In this document: positions 1-6,877 of the stretch, one piece after another
How positions within the stretch are numbered: the stretch's first letter is position 1
How the letters are laid out: the number at the start of each line of letters is the position of its first letter
Source: Planctomycetota bacterium
GTDB lineage: Bacteria > Planctomycetota > MHYJ01 > JACPRB01
Assembly (NCBI GenBank): GCA_016200125.1
Contig: JACQFK010000400.1
Coordinates: 1-10,749, forward strand
Length of the DNA: 10,749 nucleotides
Direction of reading: 5' to 3'
Translations under genes and position numbers: made by a program
Notes under the pieces: model-generated
Databases searched by the model: none
Seen by the model: only the letters and a program-made list of their open reading frames with translations
What the model was told of the DNA's origin: nothing

Positions 1-1185
1 GACGTCGCCGCTGCGCGCCTTGAGCATGAGCGGCTTGAGCCGCGCGGCCAGGACGAAGGGCGCCACGGCGTTGATCAGCAGGACCTCGAGCAGTTCGGCC
101 GTGGGGACTTCCGCGAGCGTCATGCGCCAGGAGTTCTGCGTCCGCAGGTCGATCTGCTGGAGATCCGCGTCGAGGCGCCCCTCCGGGAAGATCTCGCGCC
201 CGCTCGTACGGTCGTCGTAGTTCATGCGGACCTGGGAGAGCTTCGCCGAGTCCCGGAGGCCCAGCCCCACCGTGCCGTGGTCGAGGATCATGAGCCCGTT
301 CGCCGGGGCGTCGGGGGCCGCCTGTCCGAGCAGGTCGCAGCATTCATAGTGGCCTTCGAGGACCGACTGCTCGGAGGTGGAGAGCGTCTTCCAGGGTTGC
401 GCTTCGCGATCGAGCAGGTGGCGGTAGAAGCCGACCGGCCGCCGCACGGTCTGGGCGGCGTTGTTCACGAGGGCATCGACGCGGGTCTCGCTGTGGTTCA
501 GGTAGCGGGCGAAGACCTCGACGGAGGGGGAATGACGCAGGTCGAGGCCGTGGACGCGGAGCCGCCGGCCCCATTCGGCGAAGTCGGGTTCCGCGGCGTA
601 GCGGCGGGCGGCGTCGTGCGGGAAGCGGGTGCTGACGATCACGCGCGCGCCGGCGCGGAGGAGCTTGAGACCCGCCTGGTAGCCGATCTTGAGCCGGGCG
701 CCCGTGATCACCGCGGTGCGTCCCACGAGGTCCGCCGTCTGGAAGCGCTTGGAGTAGTTCAGGTCCGCGCAGGACGGGCACATGCCGTCGTAAAAATGAT
801 GGACGCGGGTGTATTCGTTCTTGCAGACGTAGCAGGAGCGGGGTTTCTTCAGCTCCTCCGCCGGCCCGCCCGGCGCCGGCAGCAGCCGCCCGGGCGCGCT
901 GAACACATCGGCGCGGCGCGCTTCGCGGATCCCGGTGGAGGCGACCGCGGCCCGGTCCGCCTTCAGGTCGCGGCGGTGCCGCTCCTTGCGGATCGTGCGC
1001 GAGACGCGGAGCCGCTCCAGCTTCGCGGGACGGGAGAGCCGGCCCGCCGCGGCCATGAGCCGCACGTGGTCTTCCTTGGAGAGGCCGGCGGACAGGGTCG
1101 GATCGGCGACGATGGCCTCGAGCGTCTCGATGGCCTTGAGGAGTTCGAGATCCGTGAGCGATGCGACGTCGGAGCGCCTGGGCAT
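1..1185 (-). CDS. SDR-family NAD(P)-dependent oxidoreductase with N-terminal zinc-ribbon-like motif, 3' end outside window
   Basis: An uninterrupted frame of 395 codons starts at ATG 1185 and is still open at base 1. Residues 1-115 are mostly charged and helical. CYVC (118-121) and CPSC (136-139) form a four-cysteine knuckle typical of zinc ribbons. A Rossmann core starts near residue 155: TGARLKIG (161-168) matches the SDR TGxxxGxG cofactor loop except for its last Gly, which is Tyr. RVIVSTR follows as the second strand and NNAA (241-244) replaces the usual NNAG. INAVAPF (371-377) matches the helix normally about 25 residues after NNAG, so roughly 100 extra residues are inserted between them. 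The catalytic Ser and YxxxK would lie beyond the left edge, so activity cannot be judged. The gene lies 24 nt after the esterase stop and has no Shine-Dalgarno sequence. The substrate is unknown. The SDR fold is confident; the zinc role is inferred from cysteine spacing. Confidence 0.85.
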   Translation of the reverse strand, partial: MPRRSDVASLTDLELLKAIETLEAIVADPTLSAGLSKEDHVRLMAAAGRLSRPAKLERLRVSRTIRKERHRRDLKADRAAVASTGIREARRADVFSAPGRLLPAPGGPAEELKKPRSCYVCKNEYTRVHHFYDGMCPSCADLNYSKRFQTADLVGRTAVITGARLKIGYQAGLKLLRAGARVIVSTRFPHDAARRYAAEPDFAEWGRRLRVHGLDLRHSPSVEVFARYLNHSETRVDALVNNAAQTVRRPVGFYRHLLDREAQPWKTLSTSEQSVLEGHYECCDLLGQAAPDAPANGLMILDHGTVGLGLRDSAKLSQVRMNYDDRTSGREIFPEGRLDADLQQIDLRTQNSWRMTLAEVPTAELLEVLLINAVAPFVLAARLKPLMLKARSGDV

Positions 1186-1192
1186 GGGGCGG

Positions 1193-1198
1193 ATTATA
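1193..1198 (-). promoter_or_regulatory. Consensus -10 hexamer placed for a leaderless transcript
   Basis: The minus strand carries a perfect TATAAT whose last base is separated from the SDR start codon by exactly 7 nt (CCGCCCC). Sigma-70 promoters usually start transcription about 7 nt after the hexamer, so the message would begin at or next to the ATG. No purine-rich ribosome site precedes this ATG. No good -35 element is visible, because the region 17 nt upstream is the esterase gene end. Chance occurrence in such GC-rich DNA is possible but uncommon. Confidence 0.4.
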
Positions 1199-1209
1199 GC
1201 AGGCGGCCT

Positions 1210-2115
1210 TTAGCGAAGGAATCCCCGGTTCCGCAGCCATTCGAGACAGCGGTCGGTCCAGGTCTCGCAGGGATGTCCGAGCTTCCGGACGCCCCAGCCG
1301 TGGCCGCCCGTGGCGTAGACGTGCAGTTCGACCGGGACCTTGAGCCGCTTCATCGCGACGTACATCGTCACGCTGTGTTCCACGTCGCTGACCGGGTCGT
1401 CCGTCGCGTGGAGCAGCAACAGCGGAGGCGTGCCCGGGTTTTCCGTGATCGTCGGCGAAAGCCCGTCCTTCACCTTGAAGTAGCCGGAGTAGAGCGAGAC
1501 GCCGAAGTCCGGCCGGCAGCTGATCTTGTCGACGTCGTCCAGGGGCTCGTAGGCGCGCTTCGCGAAGTGGGTCGCGGTCGCGCCGACGAGATGGCCGCCC
1601 GCCGAGAATCCCACCATCCCGATCTTCTGCGGATCGATGCCCCACTCCGCGGCCTTGCTGCGGACGAGGCTGACGGCGCGCTGGGCGTCCTTGAGCGGCC
1701 CCAGCGGCGGCTCGCCCTTCACGTCGCCCGGCCGGCGCGGGCAGCGGTACTTGAGGAGGATGCCGGTCAGGCCGACCGAATTCAGCCAGGCCGCCACTTC
1801 CTCGCCTTCGACGTCCCAGCCGAGATTGTGATAGCCGCCGCCCGGGCAGATGAGCATCGAGATCCCGCTGTCCTTGTCCTTCGCGGGCCGGTAGACCGAG
1901 ATCGTCGGCTTGCTGACGTTGGTCTTCCACTTCGTCGGCTTCCCGCCGACCTCGTAGGGCTTGCCGTTGACGAGGAGGTCGCGGAATTTCTCCTCTCCCT
2001 CGATGCCGGCGTCGTCCGGCGTCTTGCCGGGCCAGAGGTCGAGCACCTGCGGATCCGCCGGCCGGGCCGGCGCCAGGCAGCCGAGCAACAGGAGCGCCGA
2101 AAGGATCAGTTTCAT
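1210..2115 (-). CDS. Exported alpha/beta-hydrolase esterase (acetyl-xylan or feruloyl esterase-like)
   Basis: The 301-residue protein has a hydrophobic N-terminal signal. LLGC at 11-13 is a weak lipobox (Cys13), so it may be a lipoprotein or be cleaved near ARPA. The body is a typical alpha/beta hydrolase: CPGGGYHNLGWDVEG (90-104) is the oxyanion-hole region equivalent to HGGG, GFSAGGH (169-175) gives nucleophile Ser171, HATDDPV (236-242) supplies the acid at Asp239 or 240, and GGHGWG (270-275) supplies His272. The family, often annotated endo-1,4-beta-xylanase B or BD-FAE-like, removes acyl esters from plant or algal polysaccharides; the exact substrate cannot be read here. The start is supported by AGGAGG at 2124-2129, 8 nt before the ATG. 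It is transcribed toward the SDR gene and divergently from the selenoprotein candidate. Length is usual for the family. Confidence 0.9.
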   Translation of the reverse strand: MKLILSALLLLGCLAPARPADPQVLDLWPGKTPDDAGIEGEEKFRDLLVNGKPYEVGGKPTKWKTNVSKPTISVYRPAKDKDSGISMLICPGGGYHNLGWDVEGEEVAAWLNSVGLTGILLKYRCPRRPGDVKGEPPLGPLKDAQRAVSLVRSKAAEWGIDPQKIGMVGFSAGGHLVGATATHFAKRAYEPLDDVDKISCRPDFGVSLYSGYFKVKDGLSPTITENPGTPPLLLLHATDDPVSDVEHSVTMYVAMKRLKVPVELHVYATGGHGWGVRKLGHPCETWTDRCLEWLRNRGFLR

Positions 2116-2152
2116 GGCAGGGGCCTCCTCTACCCTACGCCTCGAAAAAGCG

Positions 2153-2179
2153 GGAGGATTTCCGGAACCCTCCGTACGG
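2153..2179. promoter_or_regulatory. Abutting palindromes in divergent intergenic region, possible operator
   Basis: The 70-nt gap between the divergent esterase and thioredoxin-fold genes holds two 8-bp perfect palindromes, TTCCGGAA (2160-2167) and CCGTACGG (2172-2179), centred 12 bp apart. GGAGG at 2153-2157 also pairs with CCTCC at 2169-2173 around the first. They could be an operator or a small hairpin. In GC-rich DNA such palindromes also arise by chance, and no clear -10/-35 pair was found on either strand of the gap. Confidence 0.25.
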
Positions 2180-2185
2180 CCCTAC

Positions 2186-2770
2186 ATGAGAACGCTGCTC
2201 CGCCCCCTGATGCTGCCGGCGCTCCTCGCCTCGCTGACCGGCTGCCTCTCCCACATGCCCGCCAAGGAGGACTCCTGCAGCCTCCACATCCGCTGGCTGG
2301 AGGACTTCGAGGTCGCGCGCGGCGCCGCGTCGAAAAGCGGGCGGCCCATTCTTGCGGTGATGGTCGCCGGCGAGCTGCGGGAGCACTGCTGAATCGGCGG
2401 TTCGCTGCTCCGGGACGGAGCGCTGTCGGATCCCGAGATCATCGCGCTGATCAACGACGAATTCGTGCCGGTGTGGATCAACGTGCGCACGACGCCGGTG
2501 CCGGACCTCGCCTGCATGGAGGACGTGCTCCACAAGGTCGAGGTCGATCCGGACGGCATGGTGCAGGGCAATTTCAATCAGGGCTTCTTCCTGCGGAGCG
2601 TGGTGCTCGCGAGCGACGGCGAGACGCTGCTCAATCCGCAGCCCGGCGGCGCGTCGCTCTTCGACCTGGTCACGGACGGCCATTTCCCCTACGGCCAGGT
2701 GAAGCCCAAGCACTACCTGCCCATGCTCCGCGGGGCCCTGGAGAGAGCGCGCGCGGGAAGCGACGACTGA
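2186..2770 (+). CDS. Thioredoxin-fold lipoprotein, candidate selenoprotein with UGA-encoded Sec69
   Basis: ATG 2186 begins a lipoprotein signal with a clean lipobox LTGC (lipidated Cys20). The frame meets TGA at 2390-2392 (codon 69) and then continues with good coding character to a second TGA at 2768, giving 194 residues if the first is read through. Both halves together form one domain. WLEDFEVARGAASKSGRPIL resembles the first helix and strand of thioredoxin_7/DUF255-type proteins; HC-U-IGG occupies the active-site loop; LSDPEIIALINDEFVPVWINV is the typical following helix and strand of that family, which needs the upstream half to fold. The TGA directly follows Cys68, giving a vicinal Cys-Sec pair. 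A SECIS-like hairpin begins 14 nt after the TGA. No Shine-Dalgarno sequence precedes the ATG. The sulfatase gene starts 38 nt downstream, so co-transcription is likely. The alternative is a nonsense-mutated pseudogene, which the hairpin and intact 3' half argue against. Function is unknown; a thiol/selenol redox role is inferred. Confidence 0.75.
2407..2421 (+). promoter_or_regulatory. Candidate bacterial SECIS hairpin directing selenocysteine at the upstream UGA
   Basis: GCTCC (2407-2411) pairs perfectly with GGAGC (2417-2421) around a 5-nt loop GGGAC. The helix can extend weakly outward by U-G, a C-C mismatch, G-U and C-G. The loop opens 19 nt after the last base of TGA 2390-2392. Known bacterial SECIS elements lie inside the coding region just after the UGA, with a small apical loop about 16-37 nt away that has a G among its first two bases, which SelB recognises. 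All three conditions are met. Short GC hairpins are common in such DNA, so the position and loop carry the argument. Confidence 0.65.
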
Positions 2771-2808
2771 TTCCGCAACCCGTCCGGCGCGCGCGCTGTT
2801 AACTTCTC

Positions 2809-4371
2809 ATGCGGCTTCCGGCGCTCGCGCTCCTCCTCGCTCTCTGCGCCTGCGGTCCGACCGCGCCGGAGAGGGCGCGCGAGCCTCCCAACATCCTCTT
2901 TTGCATCGCCGACGACTGGAGCTGGCCCCACGCGGGCGCCTACGGCTGCAACTGGGTGAAGACGCCGGCCTTCGACCGCGTCGCCCGTGAAGGACTCCTC
3001 TTCAACCGCGCCTACACTCCCAACGCGAAGTGCGCGCCGTCGCGGGCCTGCCTGTTGACCGGCCGCAACTCGTGGCAGCTCGAGGAGGCGGCGAACCACG
3101 TCCCCTTCTTCCCCGCGAAATTCAGGACCTTTCCCGAAGCGCTCGCCCGCCGAGGCGCCTGGGTCGGCATGACCGGGAAGGGCTGGGGGCCGGGCAACCC
3201 GGGGCTGATCGACGGCAAGCCGCGGGAGCCGGCCGGAGCGCCCTTCCAGGCGCGCGCGCTGAAGCCGCCGACGACTGGGATCTCCAGCCGCGACTACGCC
3301 GCCAACTTCAAGGACTTCCTCGACGCCTGTCCGGCGGGGAAGCGCTGGTGTTTCTGGTACGGCGGCTTCGAGCCCCACCGCGGCTACGAGTACGGATCGG
3401 GCGAAGCCAAGGGCGGGAAGAAGGCCTCCGACCTCGGTGGCCTGCCCGCCTGCTGGCCCGACACGCCGGCCGCGCGCAGCGATCTGCTCGATTACGCGTT
3501 CGAGGTCGAGCACTTCGATCGCCAGCTCGGCAGGATGCTCGACCTGCTGGAGGAGCGGGGGGAATTGGACCGCACAATCGTCGTCGTGACTTCCGACAAC
3601 GGGATGCCTTTCCCCCGGGTGAAGGCGCAGGAGTACGAACTCTCCAATCACATGCCGCTCGCGATCCGGTGGAAGGAGGGGATCCGCAGCCCCGGCCGCA
3701 GGGTCGACGACTTCGTCAGCTTCGTGGATCTCGCTCCGACCTTCGTCGAGCTGTCGGGCCTCGCGTGGGGCGACTCCGGCATGGCGCCGACGCCCGGCCG
3801 CAGCCTTTCGGACCTGTTCAGCGGGAAGGTCGATTCGCGGCGCGACCACGTGCTGATCGGCAAGGAGCGGCACGACGTGGGCCGGCCGCGCGACGAGGGC
3901 TATCCCATCCGCGGGATCGTGAAGGACGGGCTGCTCTATCTGCACAACTTCGAGGTCTCGCGCTGGCCCGCGGGGAATCCGGAGACGGGCTATCTCGAGT
4001 GCGACGGCGGTCCCACGAAGACGGAAGTCCTCCAGCTGCGGCGGCAGGGGGGCGACCGGAAGCCCTGGGAGCTTTGCTTCGGCAAGCGGGGGACGGAAGA
4101 GCTCTACGACGTGCGGTCGGATCCCGACTGCCTGAAGAATCTCGCCGCGGACCCGGCGCGCCGGGCCGTGAAGAACGCGCTCCGGGATCAACTCTTCCGT
4201 GAGTTGACGGAGCAGGGCGATCCGCGGATGTCGGGTCAGGGATCCCTGTTCGACGCGTATCTCTACGCCGAGGAGCCCGTCCGGAACTTCTACGAGAAGT
4301 TCACGAGCGGCAAGCCGGTGAAGGCGGCATGGGTGAATCCGTCCGACTTCGAACCCAAGCCCCTCGATTGA
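2809..4371 (+). CDS. Lipoprotein sulfatase, heparan N-sulfatase (SGSH)-like, S1 family
   Basis: The 520-residue protein begins with a signal ending in LCAC (likely lipid Cys15, although Cys at -2 is unusual). The sulfatase core starts at [11 protein letters not shown], where Asp35 and Asp36 bind the calcium. CAPSR (75-79) followed by ACLLTGR is the canonical CxPxR signature, in which Cys75 would be converted to formylglycine. Further active-site elements are GKGW (Lys124, lacking the His usually found in GKWH), EPHRG (His190) and TSDNG (Asp263, Asn264 as metal ligands). The C-terminal part has the usual ELYD...DP...NLA segment near 430-450. The order of motifs resembles human sulfamidase and PVC-bacterial relatives. 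It would hydrolyse sulfate esters or sulfamates on glycans outside the cytoplasm; the substrate is not determinable. The start has no ribosome site but fits the signal peptide. It follows the Sec candidate by 38 nt and ends 13 nt from the convergent gene. Confidence 0.9.
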   Translation: MRLPALALLLALCACGPTAPERAREPPNILFCIADDWSWPHAGAYGCNWVKTPAFDRVAREGLLFNRAYTPNAKCAPSRACLLTGRNSWQLEEAANHVPFFPAKFRTFPEALARRGAWVGMTGKGWGPGNPGLIDGKPREPAGAPFQARALKPPTTGISSRDYAANFKDFLDACPAGKRWCFWYGGFEPHRGYEYGSGEAKGGKKASDLGGLPACWPDTPAARSDLLDYAFEVEHFDRQLGRMLDLLEERGELDRTIVVVTSDNGMPFPRVKAQEYELSNHMPLAIRWKEGIRSPGRRVDDFVSFVDLAPTFVELSGLAWGDSGMAPTPGRSLSDLFSGKVDSRRDHVLIGKERHDVGRPRDEGYPIRGIVKDGLLYLHNFEVSRWPAGNPETGYLECDGGPTKTEVLQLRRQGGDRKPWELCFGKRGTEELYDVRSDPDCLKNLAADPARRAVKNALRDQLFRELTEQGDPRMSGQGSLFDAYLYAEEPVRNFYEKFTSGKPVKAAWVNPSDFEPKPLD

Positions 4372-4384
4372 GCCTCCCGGCCGA

Positions 4385-5416
4385 TCAGCGCCCGCGGAAC
4401 CGGGCGAAGAGCCAGATCAGCAGGGCGAGCAGCCCGGCCACGCCGACCCAAGCGAAGAGCCGCGATCCCGGCGGGTCTCCCTGCTTCCCGGTCGCGGAAG
4501 GCGGGCGGCGGCGCTCCGCCGCTTCCCGCTCCATCCCGTGATCGATGCGGAGGTCTTCAGGGGAATAGGCGTCAGCCCGGGCCGGCGAGGGCGTTTCCGG
4601 AGCCGGCGCCGACGGCTCCGTCCGGCGCCGTTCCTGGTCCCGCAGCGCCTCGAATTCCTTGATCCACAGCCGCTCGCGCTGCACGGACAGGGCCCGATCG
4701 GGGAAGCACAGCCGCGTGGCGAGATAGGCGGCTTCGCGGACCTTTGCAACGAGCTGAGGCACCCCCAGAGCGGCGAGCCGTTTCGGATCCCCAAAATCCT
4801 TCTCTTCGATCACGACACGGTCGAACGACTGTGCGGCGATCCTCATTTCATGAATGACGCGATCCAGGTTGGAGGGAGTGAGCGGAGCGTCCATCACGGC
4901 ATTGAAGGGACGGTCCAGCGTCTCTTTCCACCCCTTTTCGAGTCCAAGCATCTCCCCGTCAATGAATCGAGCGGCCGCCTCCCCGGCGAGCCGGTCCTTC
5001 AGGAACTCCCGTCCCGAAGCGAAGATCCGGCCGATTTGAGCTTCGACGGCGGACCGCTGGGCGTCCGACTCCTCCCGCCGGGCGGCGCGATTCACGATCA
5101 CTTCCATCTGGTCGGCGAAAATCCCATGGCCGCCGGCCAGGAGCTCCTCCAGCGCCTTTGAACCGTCCGCCTGTCGGCCATAGAAGGACAGGACCGACTC
5201 GGAGTATCCCGAAAGCTGCGGAAGAGCCTCGATCAACTTGGGGACCCGTTCAGGGGGCGCCTGGCCGATGGCCGATGCGATCCGTCGCGCGAATTCCGGC
5301 CTGCGTTCCTTCGGAAACGAGCCGTAGTGTTGATCGAGAATCCCTTCAATCTGCCGCGTCAGCTTCGGATCTTGAGCGGCGCCGGCCAGGACCAGAACCA
5401 GAAGAACCCTCGCCAT
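4385..5416 (-). CDS. Exported hypothetical protein with C-terminal membrane anchor
   Basis: I do not recognise this 343-residue protein. It starts with a short signal peptide (MARVLLVLVLAGAA, cleavage near residue 14). Residues 16-265 are rich in Arg, Glu, Ala and Leu and look all-helical, with no catalytic motif that I can identify. Residues 266-285 are a Pro/Ala linker, 286-318 are charged, and 320-338 form one hydrophobic helix followed by RFRGR. The topology would be an extracytoplasmic domain held by a C-terminal helix with a basic cytoplasmic tail. That plan, hydrophobic helix plus Arg cluster, also recalls C-terminal sorting signals such as PEP-CTERM or GlyGly-CTERM, but no such motif precedes the helix. 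The start at 5416 has AGGAGG about 10 nt upstream. It lies 32 nt after the second sulfatase and is probably last in that operon. The frame is the same one that runs open from the sulfatase starting at 8287. Confidence 0.75.
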   Translation of the reverse strand: MARVLLVLVLAGAAQDPKLTRQIEGILDQHYGSFPKERRPEFARRIASAIGQAPPERVPKLIEALPQLSGYSESVLSFYGRQADGSKALEELLAGGHGIFADQMEVIVNRAARREESDAQRSAVEAQIGRIFASGREFLKDRLAGEAAARFIDGEMLGLEKGWKETLDRPFNAVMDAPLTPSNLDRVIHEMRIAAQSFDRVVIEEKDFGDPKRLAALGVPQLVAKVREAAYLATRLCFPDRALSVQRERLWIKEFEALRDQERRRTEPSAPAPETPSPARADAYSPEDLRIDHGMEREAAERRRPPSATGKQGDPPGSRLFAWVGVAGLLALLIWLFARFRGR

Positions 5417-5448
5417 GCCTGGACAACCTCCTGGAGGACGAGCCCGGG

Positions 5449-6864
5449 CTACTTCGGAAGCCCCTTCGGTCCGAAGGGCTCCACGGGATCGGGATTCGGC
5501 GTCGGCATCTGCGCGCCCACCGAGCGGCGCCACTCGGCGAGACGCCTCCTCAGCTCCTCCGCCCGCGCCGGCTGGCCTGCCGCGAGATCGCGCTGCTCGC
5601 CCGGATCCGACGCGAGATCGTACAGCTCGACGCGGGAATCCTCGAAAAACTCCACGAGCTTGGCGTCCCCGGAGCGCAAGGCGCCTCCGGGCCGGCCGCC
5701 CTGGTTGCTGTAGTGGGGATAGTGCCAGAAGAAGGTCCGCTCGGGCAGGCCCCCCTTGCGGTCCAGGAGCGGCACGAAGCTGACGGCGTCGATCGCCTGT
5801 CCCGCGGGAACCGGCACGCCGGCGAGCTCCAGCAGCGTGGGATAGAGATCCTGGCTGATCACGGGGACGTCGCACTCGGATCCGGCCGGCACGCGGCCCG
5901 GGACGCGGACGATCAGCGGCACGCGGTGGCCGCCCTCGTAGTTCCATCCTTTGCCGGCCCGCAGCGGCAGGTTCGAGGTCGGCGACCCCTCGGCCGTGAT
6001 GAGCCCGCCGTTGTCGGACATGAACACCACGACGGTGCGTTCGGTCAGTTTGAGATCGTCGAGCTTCTTGAGGACGCGGCCCACGGCCTCGTCCATCTCC
6101 TGGATCATCCCCGCGTAGACCGCGTGGTCCTGGACCGCTCGCGCCTTGAAGCCGGGGCCCGCCGGGACTTCGCGCGGGCCGGCGAAGGACGACAAAACCG
6201 CGGCCTTCGCCTTGTACTTTTCCGCGAGCTCGGGCCGCGTCTTGAGGCCCACGTGGGGCGAGTGCAGCGGCAGATAGAGAAAGAAGGGCTTGTCCTTCGA
6301 CTCCTCCAGGAAGGCCGCCGCCTGCGTCGACAGCATCGTCGCGAAATGGGGGTCGTCGACGGGCCCTCCCGCGGGCTTCGCGTTGAGCCCCCTCACGACG
6401 TCGAAGCCGTGGTCGCCGGGCAGCGAGCCTTTCCCGCCGAGGTGCCACTTGCCCGCGAAACCCGTCCGGTATCCGGACTGCTTGAAGGCCTCCGCCAGCG
6501 TCGTCTCCTCCGCGGGCAGCGACTGCCGGTACTCGGGCGGGAGCAGCATTCCCCGGCGGTTGCCGCCGAAGAAGTTCGTCGTGTGAAGGCGGGCGGGATA
6601 CTTGCCGGTCATGATGCTGGCGCGCGTCGGCGAGCAGACGTTGCAGGCCGAGTACGCGGACAGGAACCTCATGCCCTGCGACGCGAGGCGGTCGACGGCC
6701 GGGGTCTCGTAGAACGCGCTCCCGCTGCATCCGAGATCGCGCCAGCCCAGGTCGTCCGCGAGGATCAACACGACGTTCAAGGGCGACCGCGGCGCGGCGG
6801 TCTGCGCGGAGGGCGAGGCGCAGGCGGCCAGGAGCGCCGTGAGGGCCAGGCAGAGGATTCTCAT
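5449..6864 (-). CDS. Lipoprotein sulfatase, CxPxR type (arylsulfatase / GalNAc-6-sulfatase-like)
   Basis: The 471-residue protein has a signal with lipobox LAAC (Cys15). NVVLILADDLGW (30-41) gives metal ligands Asp37 and Asp38. CSPTR (77-81) followed by ASIMTGKYPAR is a canonical formylglycine signature with Cys77. FAGKWHLG gives Lys139 and His141, LPLHSPH gives His201 and His204, FMSDNGG gives Asp284 and Asn285, and LRAGKGWNYEGGHRVP gives Lys305. The set of S1 active-site residues is complete and length is normal, so an active secreted sulfatase is likely. The pattern is the common planctomycete type annotated as arylsulfatase A or N-acetylgalactosamine-6-sulfatase; the sugar substrate is not predictable here. 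AAGGAA ends 7 nt before the ATG, just after the conserved end of the upstream sulfatase, so coupled translation in one operon is likely. It is nested inside the open frame of that upstream sulfatase, so gene callers may drop one of them. Confidence 0.92.
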   Translation of the reverse strand: MRILCLALTALLAACASPSAQTAAPRSPLNVVLILADDLGWRDLGCSGSAFYETPAVDRLASQGMRFLSAYSACNVCSPTRASIMTGKYPARLHTTNFFGGNRRGMLLPPEYRQSLPAEETTLAEAFKQSGYRTGFAGKWHLGGKGSLPGDHGFDVVRGLNAKPAGGPVDDPHFATMLSTQAAAFLEESKDKPFFLYLPLHSPHVGLKTRPELAEKYKAKAAVLSSFAGPREVPAGPGFKARAVQDHAVYAGMIQEMDEAVGRVLKKLDDLKLTERTVVVFMSDNGGLITAEGSPTSNLPLRAGKGWNYEGGHRVPLIVRVPGRVPAGSECDVPVISQDLYPTLLELAGVPVPAGQAIDAVSFVPLLDRKGGLPERTFFWHYPHYSNQGGRPGGALRSGDAKLVEFFEDSRVELYDLASDPGEQRDLAAGQPARAEELRRRLAEWRRSVGAQMPTPNPDPVEPFGPKGLPK

Positions 6865-6877
6865 CGGCCCATTCCTT

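Noticed and set aside
344..1930. Minus-strand 528-codon open frame
   Set aside because: It spans the esterase/SDR boundary out of frame with both and has only Arg/Pro-rich sequence without motifs.
2390..2392. TGA as a simple nonsense mutation making a pseudogene
   Set aside because: Not fully excluded, but the downstream half is intact, the TGA follows a Cys at the redox loop, and a SECIS-shaped hairpin is at the expected distance; no other disruption is seen.
277..2802. Very long plus-strand open frame (841 codons)
   Set aside because: It runs antisense to the SDR and esterase genes and out of frame through the thioredoxin-fold gene. The protein is Arg/Gly/Ala/Val-rich with no domain, while the genes beneath have clear motifs, so it is a GC-driven shadow.
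2713..4191. Minus-strand 492-codon frame opposite the first sulfatase
   Set aside because: Composition is shadow-like and the plus-strand frame has all sulfatase active-site motifs.
4372..4384. Bidirectional terminator between the convergent sulfatase and hypothetical genes
   Set aside because: The gap is only 13 nt and shows no hairpin with a T run.
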